DNA of 64,000 nucleotides, taken from positions 566,352 to 630,351 of the forward strand of contig NW_004451412.1 of NCBI RefSeq assembly GCF_000321225.1, in the 5' to 3' direction. The notes beneath the pieces are model-generated. The model searched no databases. It was not told the origin of the DNA and was given only the letters and a program-made list of their open reading frames with translations. The DNA is from Odobenus rosmarus divergens. Its lineage: Eukaryota > Chordata > Mammalia > Carnivora > Odobenidae. Numbering within the stretch: position 1 is the stretch's first letter; every line of letters starts with the position of its first letter. Position numbers and translations under genes: made by a program. Of the stretch, positions 1-11,492 are shown one piece after another.

Positions 1-1279
1 AAATAAAATTAACTTTTATCTGTATCATTTAATTTATATGAATTAGTAAACAAAATATTCCTAAAGAGAGCAAAAGGAACCAACAACCATTGAGACCCAT
101 AAGGTTTGAAAATGCCACGTTATCTAAATATAAAATTTAAAAACAACTGTGGTACTTACAGTTTTTAATAAGCATTTCTATATTTTCTTTTGTAATGTAC
201 AAGATAAAAATTTTAAACTTTTCCTCATACACACAAATGATCATTTATAAAGACTGTCCATAGCACACATTATGCCAAATGTGTTTTTCACAGGAGGTAT
301 AGTCAGTGCAGAAGGATATCTTCTGCTACGCTCTCCTGCTAGAGAGACAAATGTCTTACACTATAAGGCATTTTCACAAAAACGGCATACTGTATGTATC
401 CCCCCAAAATGCATTTTTAATGCAAAAACAATTATAGCCATTAATTTTCCACATGAAGACATTCTGATTATTATACTCCAAAATACTTGACATCAAAGTG
501 GCAAGTTTATAAAGTTAACTTTAAAAAATACCATTTTTATGACAAATTACAACACTCACCACACATCTATGTAATTCAGATGTTTTTCTACTTTTAACTG
601 CCAGTTTCCCAGTGGTTGCTACAGAGACTTAAGATCTATTGCATAAGGTTTTTATTTTAACAATCAAATACATTCTCTCCAATAAAAAAAATACTATACT
701 TAAAAAAATACTTATTGGACACCTAACATTTCTGAGACCTCATTGGGGGGGAGCAAATCTGGTAAGCATATTTTATATGTAATGGAATCATTAAGATATT
801 CGCTACTTCATTTGTAACAGTAGAGGCTATTTATGAAGTTATCAAAGGTCTTAAGAGTGTCAACAAATTCTCGCGCTCCAAGGGTTTCTCTTCCTAGGTT
901 ATCAGTTATTTTAAAGACAGTTAAATAATCTAGAAACTTTATTTTGCTGTATCCATTGGCTTCTTAATTTACATTATGCAACTACATTTAATAACAATGC
1001 ACTCTGTAGTTCCCACAACGCTTTTTCATTTGCTCTTCCAAACCATACTAGCAAATAGGTGGAGATTTATTTCCTTCAGAATGAAGGGGCCGAGGGTCTG
1101 AGGCTGGGTAACTCCGGAGAGATCACACAGGTCAGTTTAGTCTTTGCAGGACACCAACCTGCCGGACGCCACGGACACACATCCCAGGCGAGGCAGTGGC
1201 CCTGAGGCCTTACCCTACTTCACTTCCCTCACACAAGCCCCTGCTGGATGCCGCCTCCTGCGAGACTCAGAAGGCCTGA
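1..1279. other. No recognisable gene; probably AASDH intron 1
   Basis: AT-rich single-copy-looking DNA. I find no AASDH coding exon on the minus strand and no recognisable repeat. Intron status is inferred from the promoter to its right. Confidence 0.35.
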
Positions 1280-1510
1280 CGATTGCTGCAGAGGCTTTAG
1301 CCCATCCGGACCCTCCAAAAGCCCGAACCCAGAACCTCCCCCAAGCACATTTAAAAAAACAGTTACCCGCAAGCCGTAAAGCGTACCCACCGCACTGGCC
1401 GCCGGGATTTGAGAGGCACGGGGTCTCCCGTAATCTTCTGCGTCGCTGCATTGACGTCAGCTCGAGCGACCGGGGGCAGATAGTGTCTTAAAGCCCCGCC
1501 CTCTCCCAAA
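1280..1510 (-). promoter_or_regulatory. AASDH: Probable AASDH promoter and first exon region
   Basis: A CpG-rich island in AT-rich surroundings contains a perfect CRE (TGACGTCA, 1,452-1,459) and a GC box (CCCCGCCC near 1,493). In mammals AASDH lies next to PPAT in the same orientation, its 5' end facing the PPAT 3' end a few kb away, which fits this position. No AASDH coding exon is recognisable in the window, so the assignment rests on gene order. Confidence 0.45.
1452..1459. promoter_or_regulatory. Consensus CRE
   Basis: Perfect palindrome TGACGTCA inside the CpG-rich block, the binding site of CREB/ATF factors. Confidence 0.55.
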
Positions 1511-2096
1511 GGGGCTTGCGTCAACTTGGGCAAGACCTGGCTGTGTTTTCGCCTACTACTCTCAACTCAAACACCTGTTGTGGTCACGCTGGATTTTTGG
1601 ACAGGGTTTGCATAGACTTTGGAGCAGCTTAGAGCTGTGCCCTTTCATACTTAAACTCAGGCGAGATACTTTAATTCGGAGCCCATAAAGTGGAAAGATA
1701 CTACGTTTGATGTGAAGGAAGGTGAAATAGCTGTGAAATGCAATCGTAAGTGGTCTTAACCCATCTGACAATTTCTCAGTGTAGAAATGTAGTTTGGAAG
1801 ATTGTGAGTGCCGTGATGAAGCCTGCAAAAGAGGTCCCTGTCATAATTAGGCTGACATTTTAACTGGAAGAGACAGATTTAAACGATGAGTAAGAAATTT
1901 ACAGCTTTCAGTAGGAGCAATAAATAAAATGGGGTGGAGAGTTACCTAAGCTATACGCCTGAATAACAATTGGTTTCCAAGTTATTACAGTTGGAGACAT
2001 GTAAATTATTACAGATGTCAAGGGAAATAATAGTGTTATTTATAAGCTACTCTGCAATAGCAGAGGAAGTGATCAGGTTTTTAAATTTTTTGCTGT

Positions 2097-2279
2097 GGGG
2101 CGCCTGGGTGGCTCAGTCCTTAAGCGTCTGCCTTCAGCTCGGGTCATGTTCCCAGGGTCCTGGGATCAAGACCCACATCGTGCTCCCTGCTCCGCGGGAG
2201 GCCTGCTTCTCCCTCTCCCACTCCCCCTGCTTGTGTTCCCTCTCCGTGTCTCTATCAAATAAATAAAATCTTTAAAAAT
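2097..2279 (+). mobile_element. Can-SINE
   Basis: Complete tRNA-like head, CT-rich body and AATAAA-containing tail. Confidence 0.92.
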
Positions 2280-2589
2280 AAAATTTTTGCTTAAAGACTG
2301 AGAAGACCGCGCAGCATTGACAACTATATAGGAAAAGTCACAGGATATCCTCCTGCCCTTAGGGGTCAGTGGCAAGAAACTAGCAGTAATCCAAGCAAGA
2401 GATAGCTCCATCTGCTCAGGATAGTTTCACCCGGATATATCACAGGCTACTCAAACAATTTGGGGGGGAGGGTGTGTCCCCCAGCGTTTCTGTATTTGAG
2501 AATGACACCATCATCCACCCAGCAAAGAAACCTAGATACCACCCCCTTTTTCTTTACCCTCCTATATCCAATTAGACCCTATGTCTCCA

Positions 2590-2745
2590 CTCCTCAATCT
2601 CAAAGTCAGCTGACTACATCAGAATCACCTATGGTGATGTTAAACACAGATTCCAGATTCCTCTACCTCCATCCCCACAGGTTCTGAATTAGTTTTCTGA
2701 GGGGCCTACAATCTGCATTTTTTAAAATGCTCTCATCTTCATTTC
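2590..2745. mobile_element. MER5A-like fragment
   Basis: GACTACATCAGAATCACCTA and TACAATCTGCATTTTTTAAA follow MER5A layout. Confidence 0.4.
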
Positions 2746-2837
2746 TGCTACTGCTACCTTAGTTCAGGTCTTTTCGGTCAGCTTTTCCTGAAAGCCTATT
2801 CGCCTCACTTGGCTCTAACTCTAAATCGCTGCTAGAG

Positions 2838-3019
2838 GAGTGCCTGGGTGGCTCAGTTGTTAGGCGTCTGCCCTCGGCTCAGGTCATGATCCTGGGGTTC
2901 TGGGATCTAGCCCCGCATCCGGCTCCCTGCTCAGCGGGAGGACTGCTTCTCCCTCTCCCTCACTTGTGTTCCCTCTCTCACTGTGTCTGTCAAATTAAAT
3001 AAAATCTTAAAAAAAATAA
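2838..3019 (+). mobile_element. Can-SINE
   Basis: Flanked by near-identical AAATCGCTGCTAGAG / AAATTGCTGCTAGAG. Confidence 0.92.
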
Positions 3020-3380
3020 ATTGCTGCTAGAGTGATGTTGGTTTTATTATAATCTTTCAACTCGGATATTAATGACAGTTTTAGTTGTTTTCCCCCTGTA
3101 CAATCTACTTTTTCTTCTGTTGGTTTTGGACTCTTTCATATTAGAGGCTTCCTGGGGTGTCTGGTAGTCATGCATTATCTGCACATATTTAAAAGTGGGA
3201 CATTTAAAACTTGATTGGAAACAGTCTGTGGGACAATTTGCTGAAAATCAAGTTGAGAGAAAAGGGCCTGTGGTGTATGTTTCGGGGTGTGTGTCTCAGA
3301 ATGGAGTATAAAATTTATCACTTAATTCTATTTCAAGTGCCTAATATCCTCCAATATGAAGACACTGTTTTTGTGGGGTT

Positions 3381-3566
3381 TTTTAAAAGATTTTATTTGA
3401 CAGTGACACAGCAAGAAAGGAAACACAAGCAGGGGGAGTGGGAGAGGGAGGGAGAACCAGGCTTCCCGCTGAGCAAGAAGCCCAATGTGGGGCTTGATCC
3501 CAGGACCCTGGGACCAAGACCTGAGTGGAAGGCAGACGCTTAACGACTGATCAACCCAGGCGCCTC
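3381..3566 (-). mobile_element. Can-SINE, first of a five-SINE cluster
   Basis: Reverse orientation; flanks AAGACACTGTTTTT and AAGACATTGTTTTA are the target duplication. Confidence 0.9.
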
Positions 3567-3580
3567 AAGACATTGTTTTA

Positions 3581-3712
3581 GGGGCACCTGGGTGGCTCAG
3601 TCGGTTGAGTGTCCAACTCGATCTCAGCTCAGGTCTTGATCTCAGGGTCAAGAGTTTAAACCCCACATTGGGCTCCACGCTGGGTGTGGAGCCCACTTAA
3701 AATTAAGAAGAG
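3581..3712 (+). mobile_element. Can-SINE, older short type
   Basis: Head GGGGCACCTGGGTGGCTCAG with a short GGGTGTGGAGCCCACTTAAA end and no CT-rich body. Confidence 0.85.
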
Positions 3713-3718
3713 ACACCT

Positions 3719-3904
3719 GGGGCGCCTGGGTGGCTCAGTCGGTTGAGCGACTGCCTTTGGCTCAGGTCATGATCCTGGGGTCCCTGGATCGAGTCCCGCA
3801 TCGGGCTCCCTTGGCAGGGAGTCTGCTTCTCCCTCTGACCCTCCCCCCTCTCATGTACACTCTCTTTCTCAAATAAATAAAATCTTAAAAAAAAAAAAAA
3901 AAAA
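3719..3904 (+). mobile_element. Can-SINE
   Basis: Complete copy with a long poly(A), adjoining the older copy. Confidence 0.92.
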
Positions 3905-4082
3905 GAAGACACCTGGGTGGCTCAGTCAGTTAAGTCTACCTTCAGCTCAGGTCATGATCCCAGGGTTCTGAGGGCTCCCTGCTGGGTGGGAAGTCTGCTT
4001 CACCCTCTGCCCCTCCCCCACCAGTCATGCACGCTTTCTCAAATAAATACGATCTTTTAAAAAAGATTTTAAAAATTAAAAA
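3905..4082 (+). mobile_element. Can-SINE
   Basis: Diverged copy starting at the previous poly(A); tail ends in mixed A-rich sequence. Confidence 0.88.
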
Positions 4083-4088
4083 AAAAAA

Positions 4089-4268
4089 GGCACCTGGGTG
4101 GTGCAGTTGGTTAAGTCCAACTCCTAGTTTCAGCCCAGGTCATGATCTCAGGGTCGTCAGATCGAGCTCTCTACCAGTGGACAGTCTGCTCAAGATTCTT
4201 TCTCTCTCTGCCCCTCCAGCTCATGCTCTCTCTCAAATCTTTAAAAAATTTTAGAAAGAAAAAAAAAT
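4089..4268 (+). mobile_element. Can-SINE
   Basis: Diverged copy with GGTGCAGTTGGTTAAG head, last of the cluster. Confidence 0.85.
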
Positions 4269-4685
4269 TTTACTTTCTCCTGAACACAGCAGCCTTCAGA
4301 ATTAGGCTATACAGGGGTGATGGGTAGTGGCATAAGGATAGAACTCATTCCTAAATGAACTTCCAATCCTTTTAGTTACCCTTGTCACCCCTTTCCAGAA
4401 GCCAACTTCTGTTTCTTAAGGGGTTCCGTCATATAAGTAGGATTTGTTTATTGGCTGTGCTTCCTGCTGGTTTAGAATTTAGCTTTTCCAAATCAGCTGA
4501 GCCCTTTGCTTTTGACTCCAGAATCTTTTCCTTTATGCTTGAGAGTTTAAGACTTATATCCCTTTACTATCATTTTCAGGGGGTCTTAAGAAATGCAGAC
4601 TATGTTCAAAACACCATTTTTACCTGGTAACCTAGAGTGATCATTCTAAAACATACACCAGATTAATCATAGCATTCTCCTGCTT

Positions 4686-4726
4686 AAGACCTCCTTCAGA
4701 AAAAAAAAAAAAAAGACCTCCTTCAG
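4686..4726 (+). repeat. Poly(A) tract flanked by a 14-bp direct repeat
   Basis: AAGACCTCCTTCAG occurs at 4,686-4,699 and 4,713-4,726 with only adenines between. It has the structure of a retrotransposition event (target-site duplication plus tail) with no element body. Confidence 0.75.
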
Positions 4727-5023
4727 TGGTCCCTCATTACCTACAGGATGACAGACTCTTTACCAAGGTAAACAAGATGGCTCATTATCTAACCCTATCG
4801 GTTACAGTTAACCACTGCTCTCCTACCCTCCACACTCCTCATACCTGGTCCTGGAAGCTCCAGCTATAACACCCTAATAAATCTTCTGAGCATGCCAACC
4901 CCTTATCAAATTTCCACACCTGTGTTTTGGCAGGGTTTCAGGCTGAAATACCCTTTCAACTCCCCATGTCTGCTCAATGAACATTCATCCCTTATGAAAA
5001 CACAGCTTAAACATTACCTCCTT

Positions 5024-5192
5024 GGGACGCCTGGGTGGCTCGGTCAGTTAGGCGTCTGCCTTTGGCTCAGGTCATGATCCCAAAGTCCTGGGATCGAGTC
5101 CCACATCAGGCTCCTTGCTCTGCGGGGAGCCTGCTTCTCCCTCTGCTTGAGCAATCTCGTGCTCTGACAAATAAGCAAAATCTTTTTAAAAA
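5024..5192 (+). mobile_element. Can-SINE
   Basis: Flanked by TTACCTCCTT / GTCACCTCCTT. Confidence 0.9.
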
Positions 5193-6439
5193 AGTCACCT
5201 CCTTGGTGCCTTTTTTCAAGCCTTGTATTAGAATTTACCCATCCTCCCCCCACCATCCCATAAAGCCAACATACTGTTGGGAGGGACACTGCCATGACCC
5301 TGAATGTCCTTGCAAATTCTTGCTGGGTATGTCAAAAACACAAGGTATTGATTGCTCTTTATTCAGGTCATTTGTCAGGGTTGTTTGGGGTGATGGATCT
5401 TCAAAGCTGAGGTAATGTCTTTCCTCAAGGAGCAGGTTTGCTTCCATTTACTATAAAAGCAAATCCCCCAAACTTAGTATTCCTTTCCTGTCACACAAGC
5501 CACTGCATGTGCAGACATCCATCTCTGCCTGACTCCATCTTCCCAGTGGGACTTGGGATGCATGGGGAACTGACAAATGAAGCTCTGGCCACTGCTTTTG
5601 CCATGAGTAACAAATTTCTCTTCAACCCAGGAATCTCAGGTCTATTGCCACGGAACAGTAACAGGCTAGCATATTAGCTTTTCAGTAGGGTATAAGCCTA
5701 CACCTTTCCCAAACAGTAACTTACACTTCTTACAGAACCTATCAACAGCTGCATTTAACTCCTTATACTAAATACTTAAGTATCTTGAGAACAGTTTCAT
5801 GTCTTATGCACCTGTTTCCCCAACTATCTTTTTACTCTTCTCCCATCCACTACATTAATCCCTGAGAAGTTTCAGTGCCTATTCCAGAACCTCGCTGATC
5901 CTTTGCATTTATTGATGCATTCGAATTTCACTTCTTTTCACCTAATCCTCCACACCTCATCTCAGTTGCCAATGTTGTTTCTTTTAAAAATAGATGATTT
6001 CAAAAACAATTTTGAGTATCCTTGACCCTACCTCCAGTGTGTGGGTTTTCCATCCATCACGCAATTAACTCAGGAACAGCCAGTTGGAAGAAACGCAGAG
6101 GACAAGGTATGTGGAAAGGGAGCATGGAGCTACCATGCTCTCCAAACATACCACTCACCCCCGCATCTCCATGTCACCAGCCAGGAAGTTCTCCAGACCC
6201 CGTGTCCTTCTGGGTTTTTATAGAGGCTTAATTATGAGGGCACAATTGATTAAATCACTGGCCATTACCTGTTGATTTAACCTGCCCTCTCCCCTCCCTG
6301 AAAGTCAAGGAGGTGGGGCTGAAAGTTCAACCCTCTAATCACATGGTCAGTTCCCCTGGAAAAGAGTCCTTATTCTTAGGTGTTTTCAGAAAGTCACCTC
6401 ATTAACATAAACACAGGTGTGGCTGAAAGGAATTTGTTA

Positions 6440-6676
6440 TGAATATTGACACCTTTATTAGAGGCAAACCAAAAAGCACTCAACCATAGAGAACAAACAA
6501 ATGGTTACCAGAGGGGAGGTGGGTGGATGAGGGATTGGTTAAATAGTGATGGGGATTAAGAGTACACTTACCTTGATGAGCACTGAGTTATATATGGAAC
6601 TGTTGAATCACTATATTGTACTCCTGAAACTAATATAGCACTGTATGTTGACTACACTGTTATTTAAAAAAAAATA
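6440..6676 (+). mobile_element. Carnivore L1 3' UTR fragment
   Basis: Contains ATGGTTACCAGAGGGGAGGT and CTCCTGAAACTAATATAGCA, typical of L1 3' ends, closing in a poly(A) near 6,664-6,674. Confidence 0.55.
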
Positions 6677-6989
6677 CCTTTATTGCTCTTATCACTTAGG
6701 AAATCTCAAGGACTTTAGGGTATCTGTGCTAGAAATAGGATAAAGACCAAATATATATCTTATTATAAATCACAGTATCATACTACCCTGAAGACAAGGC
6801 TAGCTCCCTGTTGTGTGCTTTGCAGCATCACAGTTGGGATAATAGTGTGTTATATGATTTCATCTTAACAGTGCTCAGCTGCCCAGTTGAAGGTGGAGAA
6901 TATTAGTGGTTGGGTTCACTCAGGCTCGTTTTGTCAGATGGCTAGGAAAGAATGGAGGGATGAAGAAGCTCCCATTGTTCGTAAGAGGG

Positions 6990-7620
6990 AGTCTGTTGTA
7001 TTAAAGTTCTGCAGAGGAACAAAAACACATATAAACATACACATACCACATAAAATATATAAAAGTATATGTTTGAAAGAAAGAGATACATGTATTTTAA
7101 GAAATTGGCTCACACAATTGTGAGGACTGTCAAATTTGAAATCTATAGAGCAGGCCAGCAGGCTGGAAACTGTGGCAGGGTTTTGAAAATTCTATCTTCA
7201 GGAAACCTCCATCTTTATTCTTAAGACCTGCAACTGACTGGATGAGGCCCCCTCACGTTATGGAGAGTAATCTGCTTTATTCAAAGTCTACTGATGGGGC
7301 ACCTGGGTGGCTCAGTCTGTTAAGTGTCCGACTCTTATTTCGGCTCAGGTCATGGAATCGAGCCCCACGTGCACTGAGCCCCGCATCGCGTGGGGCTCTA
7401 TGCTCAGCAGGGAGTCTGCTTGAGAGTCTCCCTCTCCCTCTGCCCCTCCCTCTACTCACGCTCTAAAATCAATTTTTTTTTAAGTCTACTGATTTAAATG
7501 TTAATCAAATCTAGAAAATAACTTCACCACATCTAGACTGGTGTTTGAACAAACAACTGAGCACCACAGCCTAGCCAAGTTAACACAAAATTAATCATCC
7601 CACTGAAGATATCCATCAGA
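6990..7620. mobile_element. Old interspersed repeat, family not named
   Basis: The layout TTCTGCAGAGGAACA, AAGAAATTGGCTCACACAAT, GGAGAGTAATCTGCTTTATT, GTTAACACAAAATTAATCAT matches a widespread mammalian repeat I recognise but cannot name with certainty. A Can-SINE splits it at 7,296. Confidence 0.45.
7296..7480 (+). mobile_element. Can-SINE inside an older repeat
   Basis: Flanked by the perfect duplication AAGTCTACTGAT. Confidence 0.92.
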
Positions 7621-8044
7621 ATGTCAATAGTGAAGCCAAACAATTTTCAATGAAGCAAATTCAAAGGCTGAGGAAGAGTACAGGACCCCTGTGGGCCTCT
7701 TTTGTGCAGTCATTTTCCATTTAGTCACAGTGCAAGGAGTTCAGTATTATGGTAGATCTTGAGAACTTCCAAAAAAGTTAAAAGCACTGGTTCCTGCCAT
7801 CTAACAACTTCTCAGCTACATAAGAAGAAAATTTATGCACACACAAAAGATGAGTTTACATTGCATACTATAGCTTAGTCTAAAATGTCTAAGGGGCATG
7901 TGGCTTTTCCTGAGAGGCTTGGATTTTCATTTTGACTTAAACAAGAAGGCAACTTTCCTTAGGAGTTGACTAAGCTCTATTTGAAATCCAAAGAAAGAAG
8001 GCATGAGATGTGATGCCCTGGGGCAAGATTTTCAGAGGCAATAA

Positions 8045-8665
8045 CATATATGCATATATTATTTTATTTTTTGTTTAGAGGTGGGACTTGGTATGTTTAT
8101 TTTTAAAATAGACTATATTTTAGAGCAGTTTTAGTTCACAGCAAAATTGAGCAGAATACAGAGTTCTCACAAACCCCCTGTCCCTACACATGCATAGCCT
8201 CCTCCACTATCAACATCCCCCACCAGGACAGTACATTTGTTTCAAATGATAAACCTACATGGACACATCATTATCACCCAAAGTCTATAGTTTACATTAC
8301 GGTTTACTATTGGTGATGTACACTATGGGTTGGAACAAATACATAAGGACATTGTATCCACCATTATAGTATCACACAGAGTAGTTTCACTGTCCTAAAA
8401 ATTCTGTGCCCCTCCTATTCATCCCTTCCTCTCCCACCGACCCCTGGCAACCACTGATGTCTCCATAGTTTTGCCTTTTCGGATTCACACAGTAGGTAGC
8501 TTTCACAGATTAGCTTCTTTCAACAGATTGGCTTCTTTCACTCAGTAATATGCATTTAAGTTCCCTCCATGTCTTTCCATGGCCTGATAGCTCATTTCTT
8601 TTTAGGACTGAATAATATTCTATTCTCTGGATGTATCACAATTTATTGATTTACCTACTTTAATT
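8045..8665 (-). mobile_element. Old L1 3' fragment, antisense
   Basis: Reversed L1M-type sequence with CTGGCAACCACTGATGTCT and GAATAATATTCTATTCTC landmarks, downstream of PPAT. Confidence 0.6.
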
Positions 8666-9534
8666 TGATTTAAAAAAAAATTCCCCCAACCACAAACACA
8701 TGCACACACACATTTTGGAAATCTAAGACACCTCTTCTGTTACACTCCCCATTCCCACTAGTATTTCTGCAGACTTACTACTTACTACTTACAACTTACT
8801 ACTCTTATAGTGCTTACTTAGCATTACATTTTAAATAACTTTATGTGTCCTTTCTACTCAGCCAGGAGTTTTTTCCTGTTCCTAAGCAATGGCCTATTTA
8901 TTGCAATGTCTGGATCAGAGAAATAAGATCTGACTAGCTGGTGTGAAGAAGGGAGCCTGGATGTGACTATTCCTGTGCTATTCATCATAATGCACTAACT
9001 AAAGGTCACTGTTAAAAAAAAGCACACACACATATTTAAACATACTTATTACATGTATTTGTCACCAATGCATCACAATGAAGTCACAAAAAAGTAGGCT
9101 TAGTTTAATTCACAACAAGATAGATCCTGTGAAAACACATTTTTCATCTTTGTGATTTTCAATACTCTGCTTATTTTAATTTAAAGCAGTTAAACAATAT
9201 TTGAGAGTATATGTATAAAACCGTAATTTAATTCAGACTTCAGAAACTTGGGAAATAAAAGGTCATGATGGAGAAACATTAAGAAATCTGTAGAATTACC
9301 AAACTCTCACAGTACCTTAATCCTTTATAAAAGCATCTCAGTAAAACAAAATAAAAACAATGGGAGACAAAAACTATGGAAAACACAAAAGTCAAATCAA
9401 AGATTTTGGTTTAGTACTTTCCCTGAGTCTCTTGTTTTTAAAAATCAAATGTAACTGAGGCCAATTCAAAATTGACCCACAGGTCTTGCCTCCTCCATGC
9501 TGACATGAGGAATACATTTAAGACAAGAGGCTAT

Positions 9535-11295
9535 ATACTCAAATGGTCCCAGGGCTTTATTCAAATGCCAATTTGCTTATGTCACTGCCACAAGGTTATG
9601 TGACCTGCTGATGCCTGCTGCGCATGGGCTTAAAGAGCTGTCAAGATTTTATCTTGGCCTGCCATAATATAACATATGAGACTATATACCAAATGAAGAC
9701 AGAAGATTTCAGTTATTAATAAATATTAAATTTCTAAATGGATTTGGACACTATATACATCAAATTAAGGTAACTTAACACAGAAACAAACACTTTTATG
9801 TTTTAAAAAATCTTACATAAACAGGGGTTGGGGACAGGTCAACTTAATATTTTAAATCTCAGATGTTACAAGAAAACACTTTAAAAAAATTGTTCAATCC
9901 CAATAAAATAAAGTAGAAAAAAGTGATAAGGTGATGCTTAGAATTAGATGGGCATGCTAATTCCGAAATAGTTGTCACCTTGATTCTTAAGCAAAATTGG
10001 CCCCTACAATGTTTCTACTCGATCACTTAATTGCAACTATGTATATATATTTATACATACATATGTGTATATGTTTGCAAATGATCAAGCAGTTCATTAA
10101 AAGAAAATATAATTAATAAGGATAAAAGGGTTGTTAGAATCTAAAAATTTTTTACTTCAAATGTACTAGGTTACTTGCTGGGTTTATACTATAAGGGCAC
10201 TAAGTAGTATGAATCAAATGTACTTTATAATTAAATGTAGGAAAGCACCTTCCACAGACATGTTTTTAGAATCATTTTTAAGACATCTCAAAGACAGGTG
10301 GCAAAGCACTGCTAAACCGTCTCCCTTCATCATAATGAAATCTCAATTTCAGAATAACAGCCAACATTTCAAAAACTAATAATCATGCACTATCTTAAAA
10401 TTGAGGGGTGAAATGATGGCTCTAACCACCAAAAGTATGACACTTTTTCACATTCCTATTAATTATTTAATCTTGTAATATAAGTACCCCGTTGCACAGG
10501 CGGGAAAAGTGAGGCACAAAAAGGTATGTACTTGTTGTTCTTGTTTTAAGTTTTGTTAGACAGGGAAGCCAAGGTCAAAACCACACTGAGAACTCCAGGA
10601 GCCTGACACTTTTGGGATATAATGGATTCAAGGTTTGCATGAAATGTTATATTTAACTCATGTCCTGTTTACATCACACCACCTTAGTCTAACCTCTTGC
10701 AAACTCTTTAAAGCATGGACCTGGCAAATGCCACTTACCCCACCTTCTCTGAGGAGGTAAAAAAAGGCTAGCTGATGCTTGTGCATTAAAAAAAAAAAGA
10801 ACAAAAAACAAAAGAAACACCAATGTTGTAGTATTATTTACGATTAGCAAGGCTTCAATTATGAAAATATTCCACAACTGAATTTCAATAACTTTCAAGA
10901 AACATTCCACAAAATTCTGTAAGAATCTGTGGGAAGGTATAGTGCCTGACAATCCTCACTAAAACAGAAATTTACCTATTCTTTGCATTATTGTTGCTGA
11001 TGCGAAATTATATGTATATGATCTCAGAAGTGGTAGCCTCAAAGTACTAAACTACTAAATAAAACTGAAAGGATCATCCAAATTCCTAGATAACACCAAA
11101 ATATTTATCTAGGATTGTTAAGGAAAGCATAGCACTTTGGTACTCTTTTCAGAACTCTCAAAACTTATAAAGGTAAACATAAGCGTGTGGCATTTTACAT
11201 CGTTTCAAGGGAGTAACAGTAAATGGATAGGATGTTAACCACCACTAAAACTTGACCAACTTTATATCTTGAAAATTCTTATCTGTCCCTACCAG
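9535..11295 (-). other. PPAT: Probable PPAT 3' UTR
   Basis: About 1.75 kb downstream of the PPAT stop, AT-rich and free of recognisable SINEs or L1, unlike its flanks. That fits a retained exon. The best polyadenylation signal I see on the minus strand is AATAAA at 9,561-9,556. The end point is inferred, and other A-rich signals cannot be excluded. Confidence 0.4.
9556..9561 (-). terminator. PPAT: Candidate PPAT polyadenylation signal AATAAA
   Basis: The plus strand reads tttatt, so the minus strand reads GAATAAAGC about 1.73 kb past the stop codon. This canonical hexamer is the favoured candidate, without transcript support. Confidence 0.35.
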
Positions 11296-11492
11296 CTACC
11301 ATTCCAATTCCACAGGGTATTTTCCAGTGAGACAAGCTGTACAATGACCATTCTTTTCAAAGCATTCCAGACCATTCCCATTCTCTTGAATCATAATATC
11401 CTGCTTTTCCACTTTCTGTTTTTTAAACTTTATCCCTTCTTGTACAGATGAAACCAGTCCTCCCACTGACAGATATACAACACTGTTTGCTC
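11296..11492 (-). CDS. PPAT: PPAT coding exon 11 with stop (residues 453-517)
   Basis: Acceptor CCTTTAG; the exon encodes ANSVVYLSV through [17 protein letters not shown] and stop TAG at 11,298-11,296. Cys503 and Cys506 complete the 4Fe-4S ligand set. Confidence 0.96.

Larger units (their letters stand above)
1511..9534. other. Intergenic, repeat-rich
   Basis: Between the presumed AASDH promoter and the PPAT 3' end. It holds nine Can-SINEs, a MER5A-like piece, L1 fragments near 6,440-6,676 and 8,045-8,665, an old repeat around 7,000-7,600 and a poly(A)-only insertion at 4,686-4,726. No conserved coding frame was found. Confidence 0.6.
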
